From: Velamenicoccus sp964471325
GTDB taxonomy: Bacteria; Omnitrophota; Gorgyraeia; Velamenicoccales; Velamenicoccaceae
Length of the DNA stretch: 23,935 bases
Direction of reading: 5' to 3'
Assembly: GCA_964471325.1 (NCBI GenBank)
Contig: CAYYFL010000020.1
Coordinates: forward strand, 1-23,935
Part shown: positions 1 through 6,986 of the stretch, in pieces
Numbering within the stretch: position 1 is the stretch's first letter
Layout: every line of letters starts with the position of its first letter
Notes under the pieces: generated by a model
Told to the model about the DNA's origin: nothing
Database searches by the model: none
What the model saw: the letters and a program-made list of their open reading frames with translations, nothing else
Position numbers and translations under genes: made by a program

Positions 1-55
<55 letters not shown>

Positions 56-97
56 AAACGGTTGTTGACTTTTTACGGTCAACGACTTCTTGGCTAT

Positions 98-110
98 TTA
101 TCAAAGAACA
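98..110 (-). promoter_or_regulatory. boxA-like rRNA antitermination site
   Basis: The minus strand reads TGTTCTTTGATAA, close to the boxA consensus TGCTCTTTAACAA bound by NusB/NusE in rRNA leaders. It lies about 50 nt upstream of 16S, a usual position. Just downstream (61-86) two 9-nt arms, GTCGTTGAC and GTCAACAAC on the minus strand, pair with one mismatch. They form a hairpin next to the 16S start that could serve in precursor processing. Confidence 0.7.
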
Positions 111-113
111 AAC

Positions 114-159
114 AAAAAAGGCATCGAGATGATGCCTTGTTTGAAAATCTAGCATCTCG
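114..159 (-). terminator. Terminator-like hairpin with competing upstream arm in the rRNA leader
   Basis: On the minus strand GGCATC pairs with GATGCC around a 5-nt loop (120-136) and is followed by six T (119-114), the layout of an intrinsic terminator. An upstream arm CGAGATGC (152-159) can pair with the loop side (125-131, CATCTCG) or, through GATGC, with the 5' terminator arm. This would give a mutually exclusive fold. The element lies between the rrn promoter and boxA. It may be an attenuator or simply a leader structure; the stem is short. Confidence 0.4.
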
Positions 160-286
160 ACAAACAGAACTTTTGGTTATGATCCCCTACGCGGGGCCCT
201 TCTGTCGGTCTTCAAATCTCTGGTCACCTTGGCGACCTTGCGCCCATCTATAAAAGAATATTTCGCACCCTAAGGTGTAGCTGTAA

Positions 287-345
287 TTTATACCAGAACA
301 CACATGTAGTGTCAAGGATTATTTCAATATTTTTTTAAAAGAACG
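287..345 (-). promoter_or_regulatory. rRNA operon promoter with AT-rich upstream element
   Basis: On the minus strand there is a perfect -35 TTGACA (310-315), a 17-nt spacer and a -10 TATAAA (287-292). The stretch immediately upstream (about 316-345) is a run of A/T that fits an UP element. Transcription would start near 280 and give a leader of about 225 nt before 16S. It lies 53 bp after the tyrS stop, so the rrn operon has its own promoter. Confidence 0.85.
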
Positions 346-367
346 TAACTCACGTCAGGAGCGAATC

Positions 368-1573
368 TTAAGCTTTTCTTTCGACGACGATTTTGACAAA
401 GCTGCGCTTGGCCACCTGGATCAGGTATTCTCCAGGGTTTTTTAATTCATAATTCACGGAACCGATTTTCTCCCCGTTGACCTTTACGGCCCCCTGCTGG
501 ATCATGCGCCTGAATTCATTTTTGGTATTGTTGGTATACAGGATATCGACACCAAGATCCAGCAACTGAAGGATGCCTATGACTTCCTGATCGCTTGAAA
601 CTTTTTTCACCGGCACGTGCTTCGGCACGTTCTTCTCGCGGAAGACCGTCTCGAACTCTTTGCGGGCGTCGCGCGCCGCGTTCAGACCGTGATAGTGCGT
701 GACGATAAAAGAGGCCAGTTTCATCTTCGCATCGCGCGGATGCATGACGCGCACCGCCTCCAAGTCCTCGTCCGTCAACAATTCATAATACCTCATCATG
801 AGTGTATCGTTGATGGACATAAGCTTGCCGAACATTTCTTTGGGGGATTCGTTGATGCCGACATAATTCCCGAGGGATTTGGACATCTTGTTGGTGCCGT
901 CCGTGCCCTCCAAAAGGGGCATGGTGATGACGACCTGGGGCATCTGGCCGTATTCCCTTTGCAGCTCGCGCCCAACCAGAAGGTTGAATTTCTGGTCCGT
1001 CCCTCCCAGCTCCACATCCGCCCCCAAGACGACGGAGTCGTATCCCTGGATCAAAGGATACATGAATTCCAGGATACTGATCGGCCGGTTCTCCTTGAAT
1101 CGCTTGGAAAAATCGTCGCGTTCCAGCATGCGTGCCACCGTATACTTGCTCGAGAGAGCAATGACGTCCTGGAACTTCATGCGTTCATACCAGCGGCTGT
1201 TGAACACGACGCGCGTACGGCGGGGATCGAGAATTTTAAAGATCTGTTTCTTGTAGGTTGCGGCATTCCTGATCACCTCTTCCCGCGACAGCTGTTTGCG
1301 GACCTCGGAGACGCCCGAAGGATCGCCGATACGCCCCGTAAAATCACCGATCAAAAAATAAACGATGTGGCCGAGGTCCTGAAAAACCTTGAGCTTCCTC
1401 AAAAGGACCGTATGTCCGAGATGGATATCCGGGGCGGTCGGATCGAACCCCGCCTTCACCTTCAAGGGTTTGCCGGATTTTTCAGACCACTTCAGGCGCG
1501 CCGCAAGCTCTTCTTCTGCGATGATCTCGCTTGTGCCCCGTTTAATGGCCTTTAATTGATCTTCGATGTTCAT
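368..1573 (-). CDS. tyrS: Tyrosyl-tRNA synthetase
   Basis: Charges tRNA-Tyr with tyrosine in the cytoplasm (class I aminoacyl-tRNA synthetase). With the start at 1573 it has 401 residues, normal for the longer bacterial TyrS type. The class I signature HLGH is at residues 51-54 and KMSKS at 229-233. GGTDQKFNLLVGRE (190-203) marks the tyrosine pocket region. An S4 RNA-binding domain fills roughly the last 60 residues. The ATG at 1573 matches where this family usually begins; an in-frame GTG at 1597 with a good GGGAG eight bases upstream would add eight residues and cannot be excluded. It follows rpsA on the same strand after about 85 bp that hold a long inverted repeat, and precedes the rrn promoter. 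Confidence 0.96.
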   Translation of the reverse strand: MNIEDQLKAIKRGTSEIIAEEELAARLKWSEKSGKPLKVKAGFDPTAPDIHLGHTVLLRKLKVFQDLGHIVYFLIGDFTGRIGDPSGVSEVRKQLSREEVIRNAATYKKQIFKILDPRRTRVVFNSRWYERMKFQDVIALSSKYTVARMLERDDFSKRFKENRPISILEFMYPLIQGYDSVVLGADVELGGTDQKFNLLVGRELQREYGQMPQVVITMPLLEGTDGTNKMSKSLGNYVGINESPKEMFGKLMSINDTLMMRYYELLTDEDLEAVRVMHPRDAKMKLASFIVTHYHGLNAARDARKEFETVFREKNVPKHVPVKKVSSDQEVIGILQLLDLGVDILYTNNTKNEFRRMIQQGAVKVNGEKIGSVNYELKNPGEYLIQVAKRSFVKIVVERKA

Positions 1574-1582
1574 TAAATGAAT

Positions 1583-1648
1583 GCCCCGGTATCGCACGCG
1601 TCCGTCTCCCGCAGGAATCGGGACTCTGGATCACGAGAATACCGGGGC
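1583..1648. repeat. Long-armed inverted repeat between rpsA and tyrS
   Basis: A perfect 10-bp inverted repeat has arms GCCCCGGTAT (1583-1592) and ATACCGGGGC (1639-1648). A smaller imperfect stem (TCCCG/CGGGA) sits inside its 46-nt loop. It starts 10 nt after the rpsA stop and its downstream arm ends 9 nt before the tyrS ATG. It could tune tyrS expression after rpsA. No T-run follows, so it is not a typical intrinsic terminator. Confidence 0.6.
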
Positions 1649-1658
1649 ACCTCACATG

Positions 1659-3206
1659 TTAAGACGCCAACCCCAGACCGATACGCATCTGATCGGTGTC
1701 CACTTTGATGATCTTGATCTTGATCTTATCGCCGATATTGACCTTCTCGAACTGGTCCTTTGGGATCTCGTTGATATAAAGCAGTCCCTCGAAATCAGTA
1801 TCGAAACGGACAAAAACTCCGAAGTTATTCTTGGACGTCACCTCGCCCTCGCGTTCCGTGCCGATAGGATAGGTTTCAGCGATCTTCGGCCAGGGGCTCT
1901 CCATCGCCTGCTTCAACCCCAGGGATATTTTCTTGTTCTGGGCATCGACCGACAGGATGACGACGTCGACCTTCTGGCCTTTTTTGAGGATTTCTTGCGG
2001 ATTCATGACGCGCCTCGTCCAGGACATGTCCGAGACGTGAATCATGCCGTCCAGATTGCCGTCCAGCTCCACAAAGGCCCCGAAATCCGTGAAGCCGCTG
2101 ATCTTGCCGGACACCTTCGATCCAACAGAGAACTTGTTTTCCGCCTCCAGCCAGGGATTCCCTTCGAGCTGTTTAATGCTCAGAGAGATCCTGCGGCTGT
2201 CCTTGTCGATGGTCAACACCTGAACTTCAACAGTATCGCCTACGGCAAACATCTCCTGCGTATTGATGTTCCTCTTTTGCCAGGAGATCTCGGAAACGTG
2301 GATCAATCCCTCGATGCCTTTTTCCAGCTCAACAAACACGCCGTAAGGAACGATGTTGACGACCTTGCCTTTCAGTCTTGTACCGACCGGGAACTTCTTG
2401 TCGACATCCGTCCAGGGATCGGCCATGCGCTGCTTGAGGCCGAGGGACACCTTGGACGTCTCTTTATTCATATTAAGGATCACGACCTCGATCCTGTCGC
2501 CGACGGCCAACATCTCGGAAGGATGCGAAATACGCGACCAACTCATGTCCGTGATATGCAACAGGCCGTCCACGCCGCCCAGGTCGATGAAGGCGCCGAA
2601 GTCCGTGATATTTTTGACTAAGCCGTTGACGACGTCTCCGGGCTTGTGGGTCTCCCAGAAACGCAGACGGTTGTCCTCTTTTTCCTTAGCCACGGCCTCC
2701 TTGCGCGAAACGATCAGACTCTTGCGCAGGGAGTTGATCTTGATGATCTTGAATTTAAAAGAATGCCCGACGATATCCTTCTCGCTGACATTCCTGAACA
2801 TGGCGAGGCTCGCAGGCAGGAACCCTTCCAGGCCGTAGACATCGACGATAAAGCCGCCTTTGACTTTCTTGCGCACAAAGCCGTCGACCAGGTCCCCTTC
2901 TTTGAATCCCTGGTTGATCTTGTCCCAGCCGTGAAGACGCCTGGCCTTGTCGCGGGAAAGGACGATCATGCCGTTATCATCTTCTATCGAATCCACGTAG
3001 ACTTCCACTTCCTGGCCAACAGCCAAATCCGGCAGGCCCGTGAATTCCTCGCGCGCCACAGCCCCTTCGGACTTGTAGCCCACGTCGATCAGGACGTCTT
3101 TGACGCCGATCCTGACGATCTTGCCCTTGACGATCTCCCCTTCCTTGATCTCTCTGAAACTCTGTTCATAGAGCTGCGTTAATGTTGCGTTCTTTTCTTC
3201 GCTCAC
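1659..3206 (-). CDS. rpsA: 30S ribosomal protein S1
   Basis: S1 binds mRNA and helps its loading onto the 30S subunit. The 515-residue protein contains six S1 (OB-fold) repeats, at about residues 17-86, 103-172, 187-258, 273-345, 361-433 and 448-515. That is the count of a full-length proteobacterial-type S1, longer than the four-repeat forms of Firmicutes. Repeats 3 to 5 carry the well-conserved pattern DFGAF/YGVF followed by GL(L/I)H(I/V) and end in SLGLKQ or a variant. The start is a GTG at 3206 with an AGGGGG Shine-Dalgarno eight bases upstream; no in-frame ATG lies close by. plsC lies just upstream on the same strand, reminiscent of the cmk-plsC-rpsA neighbourhood of other bacteria, but cmk is not present here. 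Confidence 0.96.
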   Translation of the reverse strand: MSEEKNATLTQLYEQSFREIKEGEIVKGKIVRIGVKDVLIDVGYKSEGAVAREEFTGLPDLAVGQEVEVYVDSIEDDNGMIVLSRDKARRLHGWDKINQGFKEGDLVDGFVRKKVKGGFIVDVYGLEGFLPASLAMFRNVSEKDIVGHSFKFKIIKINSLRKSLIVSRKEAVAKEKEDNRLRFWETHKPGDVVNGLVKNITDFGAFIDLGGVDGLLHITDMSWSRISHPSEMLAVGDRIEVVILNMNKETSKVSLGLKQRMADPWTDVDKKFPVGTRLKGKVVNIVPYGVFVELEKGIEGLIHVSEISWQKRNINTQEMFAVGDTVEVQVLTIDKDSRRISLSIKQLEGNPWLEAENKFSVGSKVSGKISGFTDFGAFVELDGNLDGMIHVSDMSWTRRVMNPQEILKKGQKVDVVILSVDAQNKKISLGLKQAMESPWPKIAETYPIGTEREGEVTSKNNFGVFVRFDTDFEGLLYINEIPKDQFEKVNIGDKIKIKIIKVDTDQMRIGLGLAS

Positions 3207-3270
3207 AAAAAATTCCCCCTTTATGGTGTATTAATAGCGCGCATATTGCCGCGTCTATTTGCATTTTGGA

Positions 3271-3348
3271 GCCCCGCGGCGATAAAGCTGCGGGGCGGCA
3301 TCCCGCCCGAATGTCATGGCGATGCCTGAAAGCGCCGCCATAGCATTC
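3271..3348. repeat. Two hairpin-forming inverted repeats in the rpsA leader region
   Basis: Positions 3271-3296 hold a perfect 7-bp inverted repeat (GCCCCGC/GCGGGGC). Positions 3309-3348 form a longer imperfect one with outer arms GAATG/CATTC (5 bp) and inner arms ATGGCG/CGCCAT. They belong to the 325-nt gap between plsC and rpsA, which holds no credible gene. The gap contains these palindromes, the tandem repeat next to them and an AT-rich stretch from about 3480 to 3531. Confidence 0.6.
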
Positions 3349-3356
3349 TGGATGAG

Positions 3357-3463
3357 GGATAAGGTCCTGCGCTCCAAGAAAAGCGCAGACCTATCCTTTC
3401 TGGATAAGGTCCTCACTCCAAGGAAGGCGCAGACCTATCCTTTCTGGATAAGGCCTCGCGTCC
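3357..3463. repeat. Tandem 44-45 bp hairpin repeat (two copies plus a partial third)
   Basis: Copy 1 is 3357-3401 (45 bp) and copy 2 is 3402-3445 (44 bp). They are nearly identical at both ends and differ in the middle. A third copy begins at 3446 but keeps only its first part. Each copy is an imperfect palindrome on the plus strand: GGATA pairs with TATCC, one A is unpaired, then GGTC pairs with GACC. Copy 1 adds an inner GCGCT/AGCGC stem. It sits upstream of rpsA and would be transcribed if plsC reads through. The unit length and bulged geometry recur at other intergenic sites in this window. Confidence 0.8.
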
Positions 3464-3531
3464 AAAACATTTAGGCGCCAAGCGTAGAGAATAATTATCC
3501 TTAAAAACAGAAATTTGTCAAGCTAAAATGT

Positions 3532-4140
3532 TCAGACGCCGGCATCGGCCGCCGCCTTGAGAGCGCTGACCCGTTCCATCACCCGGCCGGCGAACGCCTC
3601 GTCTGACTCTGCCGAACCGCCGGACAGCGTCATCGGCTCACCAAACCAGACCGTGATCGGCGCCCTCCTGAGCCGCTTGTTCGTCTTAGACAAAGCAACA
3701 TCTGTCCCCCGGACAAAAGCCGGCACGACCGGAACGCCGCTTTTGCGCGCGAGGAAACCGACGCCCGCACGTCCACGGCCGATCTTGCCGCCCACGGTAC
3801 GCGTTCCTTCGGGAAACAACAACAACCCTTCTCGGTGCTTTAAACGCCTCAGGGCTTCTTTCATGGCCCCCAGATCTGCGGCGTTGCGCTTCAGAGGAAA
3901 AGCCCGCACGCGCATCAGCAACCAGCCGAAAAAACGGGCCTTGAACAATGTATCCCTGGCCATGAAACTCAAAAATCTCGGACAGGCGCAGCCGAAAACG
4001 ATAGGATCGAGGTAGCTGACATGGTTGCAAGCCAAAAGAAAACCGCCGCGGCGGGGAATGTTCTGCCTGCCGAAAACCTTAAAATGAAAGAACAATTTAA
4101 AGACAGAAAAAAATAAAAATCTGCCTATGGCATAAATCAT
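3532..4140 (-). CDS. plsC: 1-acyl-sn-glycerol-3-phosphate acyltransferase
   Basis: Adds the second acyl chain to lysophosphatidic acid to make phosphatidic acid, the precursor of membrane phospholipids. The 202 residues carry the acyltransferase motif NHxxxxD (N39, H40, D45) and the phosphate-binding motif FPEGTRT (109-115). The hydrophobic N-terminus (about residues 4-20) is typical of membrane association. Length fits the compact bacterial PlsC family. The ATG at 4140 is 83 bp after the mutase stop, so the two are probably cotranscribed. The substrate (lysophosphatidate rather than another lyso-lipid) is inferred from the family. Confidence 0.9.
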   Translation of the reverse strand: MIYAIGRFLFFSVFKLFFHFKVFGRQNIPRRGGFLLACNHVSYLDPIVFGCACPRFLSFMARDTLFKARFFGWLLMRVRAFPLKRNAADLGAMKEALRRLKHREGLLLFPEGTRTVGGKIGRGRAGVGFLARKSGVPVVPAFVRGTDVALSKTNKRLRRAPITVWFGEPMTLSGGSAESDEAFAGRVMERVSALKAAADAGV

Positions 4141-4223
4141 GGGTCGACACCTGCTCTTTCAAGGGGAGATAGACACGTTTTCGAATGCCTTAAAGCGCCG
4201 GGGAGACGGCCGCGAAGGCCGGA

Positions 4224-5681
4224 TCAGGCCGTATAACGAATCTTCTCTTTCACCATCTCGTTGCCCAATTTGATAAGGTCTCTGGCCCTGGCGTAACTCT
4301 TGGCTTCGGAATAAACGCGCATCTTCGGTTCGGTGCCGGAGGCCCGGAACATGAGCCAACTTTCATCCTCGCAGATGAGCTTTGTCCCGTCGTAATCCTT
4401 GACTTTAACGACCCTTTTTCCCAAAAGGGAATCCACGCAGAGCGCCTTCATGTCCAAAACATAATCTTTCGATTTCAATCTCATGTCGCTGCGCAGGTAG
4501 TAATAACGACCGTACTTTTTTTCCATCTCGCGAAGGATCTGGGCTATTTTTTTCTTGCGATGGATCATCATCTCGACAAGCATGAGACCCGCCAATGTGC
4601 CGTCGCGCTCCGGGATGTAGTTCTTCAGCCCCATGCCGCCGGCCTCTTCCCCGCCCACAAGGATATTCTTGGTCTCCATCAGATTGGAAATATATTTGAA
4701 CCCCACAGGCGTCTCGTGCAGCTCGACACCCAAGTCCCTGGCGATATGCTCGAGCATCGTCGTCCCGGCGATGGTCGTCACAATACCGCCGTCCCAGCCT
4801 TTATCCTCGCGCAGATGCAGGGCCAAGAGCCCCAGGATCTTCTGGGGAGGGATATACTCGCCCTTGGAATCTACGGCGGCGATACGGTCCGCGTCACCGT
4901 CAAGGATCAAACCGATATCGTGTTTGCCCTCTTTCATGCGGCGAATGATCTTCTGCACGTTGTCTTCCACAGGCTCGGGCCCGCGGCCTTCAAACCACGG
5001 ATTGACTTCATTGCGCATCAATTCCAACCGGATCGAAGTCCCTTTCAAGACGTCGGCGATATAGCTGTTGCCGCTGCCATACATCGCATCCATCAAAACC
5101 CTGAATTTGGCTTTTTTAAACGCCTTTCTATCGATATAAGAACGCAAGAAAGAAACATATTCCTTTGAGATGTCGGCAACCTTGATCGAGCCGTCCGCAA
5201 TGGCCAGGTTAAGTTTTTTGACTTTGCTTTCCGCCTGCCCGATCAACGACTCGACGCGGCGCGTCACCGTCACGTCAGCCGCCCCGCCCTGTGCGTTCTT
5301 GATCTTGTATCCGTTGAATTCCGGCGGGTTGTGGCTGGCCGTGATCATGATGCCGAGGTCGAGCGATCTCTTCTTGACCGCAAAACTCAATGCCGGGGTA
5401 GGGACGGCCCTGTCGGAAAGGATGGCCTCGATATCGTTGGCGGCAAAAACCTCCGCAACCGTCTGGGCGAATTTCGCCGAGAGAAAACGCGTGTCATAGC
5501 CGACGCAGACACGCACCTTGTCTTCCTGTTGTTTGGGAAAATCGCTCTTGAGATAGCAGGCCGTTGCCTGCGCTACCTTGCGCAGATTCACAAACGTGAA
5601 ATCGTCGGCGATCACGGCCCGCCAGCCGTCCGTTCCGAACTTGATCGCCTTGACCTGTTCCTGTGCCTCGTTATTCGTCAT
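4224..5681 (-). CDS. Phosphohexomutase (phosphoglucomutase/phosphomannomutase family)
   Basis: Interconverts hexose-1- and hexose-6-phosphates in the cytoplasm. The 485-residue protein has all four family landmarks in order: phosphoserine loop TASHNP with catalytic S116, metal loop DGDADR (261-266), sugar loop GGEEAGG (343-349) and phosphate loop RASGTEPK (446-453). Sugar specificity cannot be read from the sequence; glucose or mannose is likelier than glucosamine because GlmM has a different, shorter pattern. The ATG at 5681 overlaps the end of rpe by 11 bp, which implies translational coupling, so it lies in one transcription unit with nadD and rpe. Confidence 0.93.
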   Translation of the reverse strand: MTNNEAQEQVKAIKFGTDGWRAVIADDFTFVNLRKVAQATACYLKSDFPKQQEDKVRVCVGYDTRFLSAKFAQTVAEVFAANDIEAILSDRAVPTPALSFAVKKRSLDLGIMITASHNPPEFNGYKIKNAQGGAADVTVTRRVESLIGQAESKVKKLNLAIADGSIKVADISKEYVSFLRSYIDRKAFKKAKFRVLMDAMYGSGNSYIADVLKGTSIRLELMRNEVNPWFEGRGPEPVEDNVQKIIRRMKEGKHDIGLILDGDADRIAAVDSKGEYIPPQKILGLLALHLREDKGWDGGIVTTIAGTTMLEHIARDLGVELHETPVGFKYISNLMETKNILVGGEEAGGMGLKNYIPERDGTLAGLMLVEMMIHRKKKIAQILREMEKKYGRYYYLRSDMRLKSKDYVLDMKALCVDSLLGKRVVKVKDYDGTKLICEDESWLMFRASGTEPKMRVYSEAKSYARARDLIKLGNEMVKEKIRYTA

Positions 5682-6333
5682 GCTTCAATCTCCTTATGGC
5701 GTCTTCCATGTTATGAGCTTTAAAAAGATACGTCCCGGCGGCCAGAAGATTCGCGCCGCTGCGCACCGCCTCGCGGGCCGTCTTGTCGTTAATGCCCCCA
5801 TCCACCTCGATATCCCCGGCGAACATCCGTCTCAGATCAGAAATCTTCGGCAAAACAGCCGCGATGAACTCCTGGCCGCCAAAACCTGGATTAACGCTCA
5901 TCACCAACACCCAATCCACCTTCTCCAAAAGCCCCTTGATGTCCGCCAGCGGCGTCGAGGGATTCAGGGCGACTGCCGGACGGACATTGAGCTTTTTGAG
6001 ATCCTGGATGATGAGGTGGGCTTTTTTGAGGCGCGCATGTCTTGTCTTGCCCAAAGCCTCAATATGAAAACTGATGATGTCGGAACCGCTCCTGGCAAAG
6101 GGGACGATATAATCCTCTGGGGTTTCGATCATTAAATGCGAGTGGATCGGCAGGTCTGTCGTCTTGCGCAAGGCGGCGACGACGGCCGGACCGATGGTGA
6201 TGTTGGGGACGAAATGACCGTCCATGACGTCCACGTGCAGAAAATCAGCGCCCGCCTCTTTGGCGCGCCCGGCCTCCTGGGCCAGATTCGCAAAATCCGC
6301 AGCCAATATGGACGGTCCGACCTTGATCTTCAT
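5671..6333 (-). CDS. rpe: Ribulose-phosphate 3-epimerase
   Basis: Interconverts ribulose-5-phosphate and xylulose-5-phosphate in the pentose phosphate pathway. The 220-residue TIM barrel shows the metal and catalytic residues of the family: H33 and D35 in HVDVMDG, H66 in SHLMIE and D178 in EVDGG. The phosphate-binding loop MSVNPGFGGQ is at 145-154. The frame is open for 85 codons further upstream, but that part overlaps nadD and has no family similarity. The ATG at 6333 overlaps the nadD stop as ATGA and gives the normal length. Both ends of this gene overlap a neighbour, so it is tightly coupled to nadD and the phosphohexomutase. Confidence 0.95.
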   Translation of the reverse strand: MKIKVGPSILAADFANLAQEAGRAKEAGADFLHVDVMDGHFVPNITIGPAVVAALRKTTDLPIHSHLMIETPEDYIVPFARSGSDIISFHIEALGKTRHARLKKAHLIIQDLKKLNVRPAVALNPSTPLADIKGLLEKVDWVLVMSVNPGFGGQEFIAAVLPKISDLRRMFAGDIEVDGGINDKTAREAVRSGANLLAAGTYLFKAHNMEDAIRRLKHDE

Positions 6334-6902
6334 TGGTAGAGCCTGTGCCTTTCGATATATTTCACCACGCTGTTGGGCGTCAGATAACGGATCGAACGCC
6401 CTTCGCGTCTGAGCTTGCGGATCAAGGAAGAAGAAATATCCACCTGCGCGACGTTGATCTTGATAAAAGGCCGTCCGCTCAGACGCCTGCCGTATCCCGG
6501 CCGCCGGGCCAGGACAAATGTCGCCAGCGCATAGATCTCGTCGACGTTCTTCCAGCTCGGGATCTCCGACACCAGGTCGGAGCCGCAAATAAAAAAGAGA
6601 GCGGCGTTCGGATGCCTCTTCTTGATCTGACGCAGCGTATCCACCGTATAAGACTTGCCTTTGCGGCGGATCTCGATATCGGAAACGGAAAAAGCCCTGT
6701 TATTGCCTATAGCCAGCCTAAGCATCTCAAAACGATATCTTGCCGGAATAACGTCGCTATTGCTTTTGTGCGGCGGCATGAACGTAGGCACAAAAATCAC
6801 CCTGTCGAGCCCCAGCTGCCCTCTCACCTGTTCCGCGAGGATCAAGTGCCCGAAATGTACCGGATTAAAGGTGCCCCCCAAGATACCGATCTTTGAGCTC
6901 AT
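6330..6902 (-). CDS. nadD: Nicotinate-nucleotide adenylyltransferase
   Basis: Transfers AMP from ATP to nicotinate mononucleotide, the penultimate step of NAD synthesis. The 190-residue protein has the nucleotidyltransferase N-terminus GGTFNPVHFGH (9-19, with the HxGH pair H16/H19) and the C-terminal ISSSLIR motif (156-162), the NadD form of ISSTxIR. The start ATG at 6902 has AAGGAA about six bases upstream. The 84-nt gap from proA contains a long AU-rich inverted repeat that ends against this ribosome-binding site. The stop overlaps the start of rpe. In many bacteria nadD lies near obgE and the pro genes, as here. Confidence 0.95.
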   Translation of the reverse strand: MSSKIGILGGTFNPVHFGHLILAEQVRGQLGLDRVIFVPTFMPPHKSNSDVIPARYRFEMLRLAIGNNRAFSVSDIEIRRKGKSYTVDTLRQIKKRHPNAALFFICGSDLVSEIPSWKNVDEIYALATFVLARRPGYGRRLSGRPFIKINVAQVDISSSLIRKLRREGRSIRYLTPNSVVKYIERHRLYQ

Positions 6903-6910
6903 CGGGTTCC

Positions 6911-6981
6911 TTGAGTTTATTGAGTTTGTTGAGTTATTGTTTTAACTCTACAGACGCAATAAACTCTATAAACTCAACAAA
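6911..6981. repeat. Inverted array of 9-nt A/T-rich repeats before nadD
   Basis: Three 9-nt units of the type TTGAGTTTA run from 6911 to 6937. Their inverted counterparts (AATAAACTC, TATAAACTC, AACAAACG) run from about 6958 to 6981. The two arms can form a long, weak AU-rich hairpin in the transcript between the proA stop and the nadD ribosome-binding site. Together they occupy almost the whole intergenic gap. Function unknown. Confidence 0.7.
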
Positions 6982-6986
6982 CGCCA

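Noticed and set aside
62..253. A 63-codon plus-strand open frame next to 16S
   Set aside because: It lies antisense to the rRNA leader, has no recognisable domain and overlaps the promoter-boxA-hairpin region.
346..366. Terminator after tyrS
   Set aside because: Only a 4-bp ACGT stem precedes the TTTT, too weak to call.
617..1555. Long plus-strand open frames opposite tyrS, rpsA (1581-2621), rng (11201-12424) and the HD-GYP gene (20052-20924)
   Set aside because: They are antisense shadows of well-conserved genes, arising from codon bias on the opposite strand, and show no family motifs.
6334..6588. 85-codon N-terminal extension of the rpe frame
   Set aside because: It overlaps the end of nadD in another frame and has no similarity to the epimerase; the ATG at 6333 overlaps the nadD stop and gives the family length.
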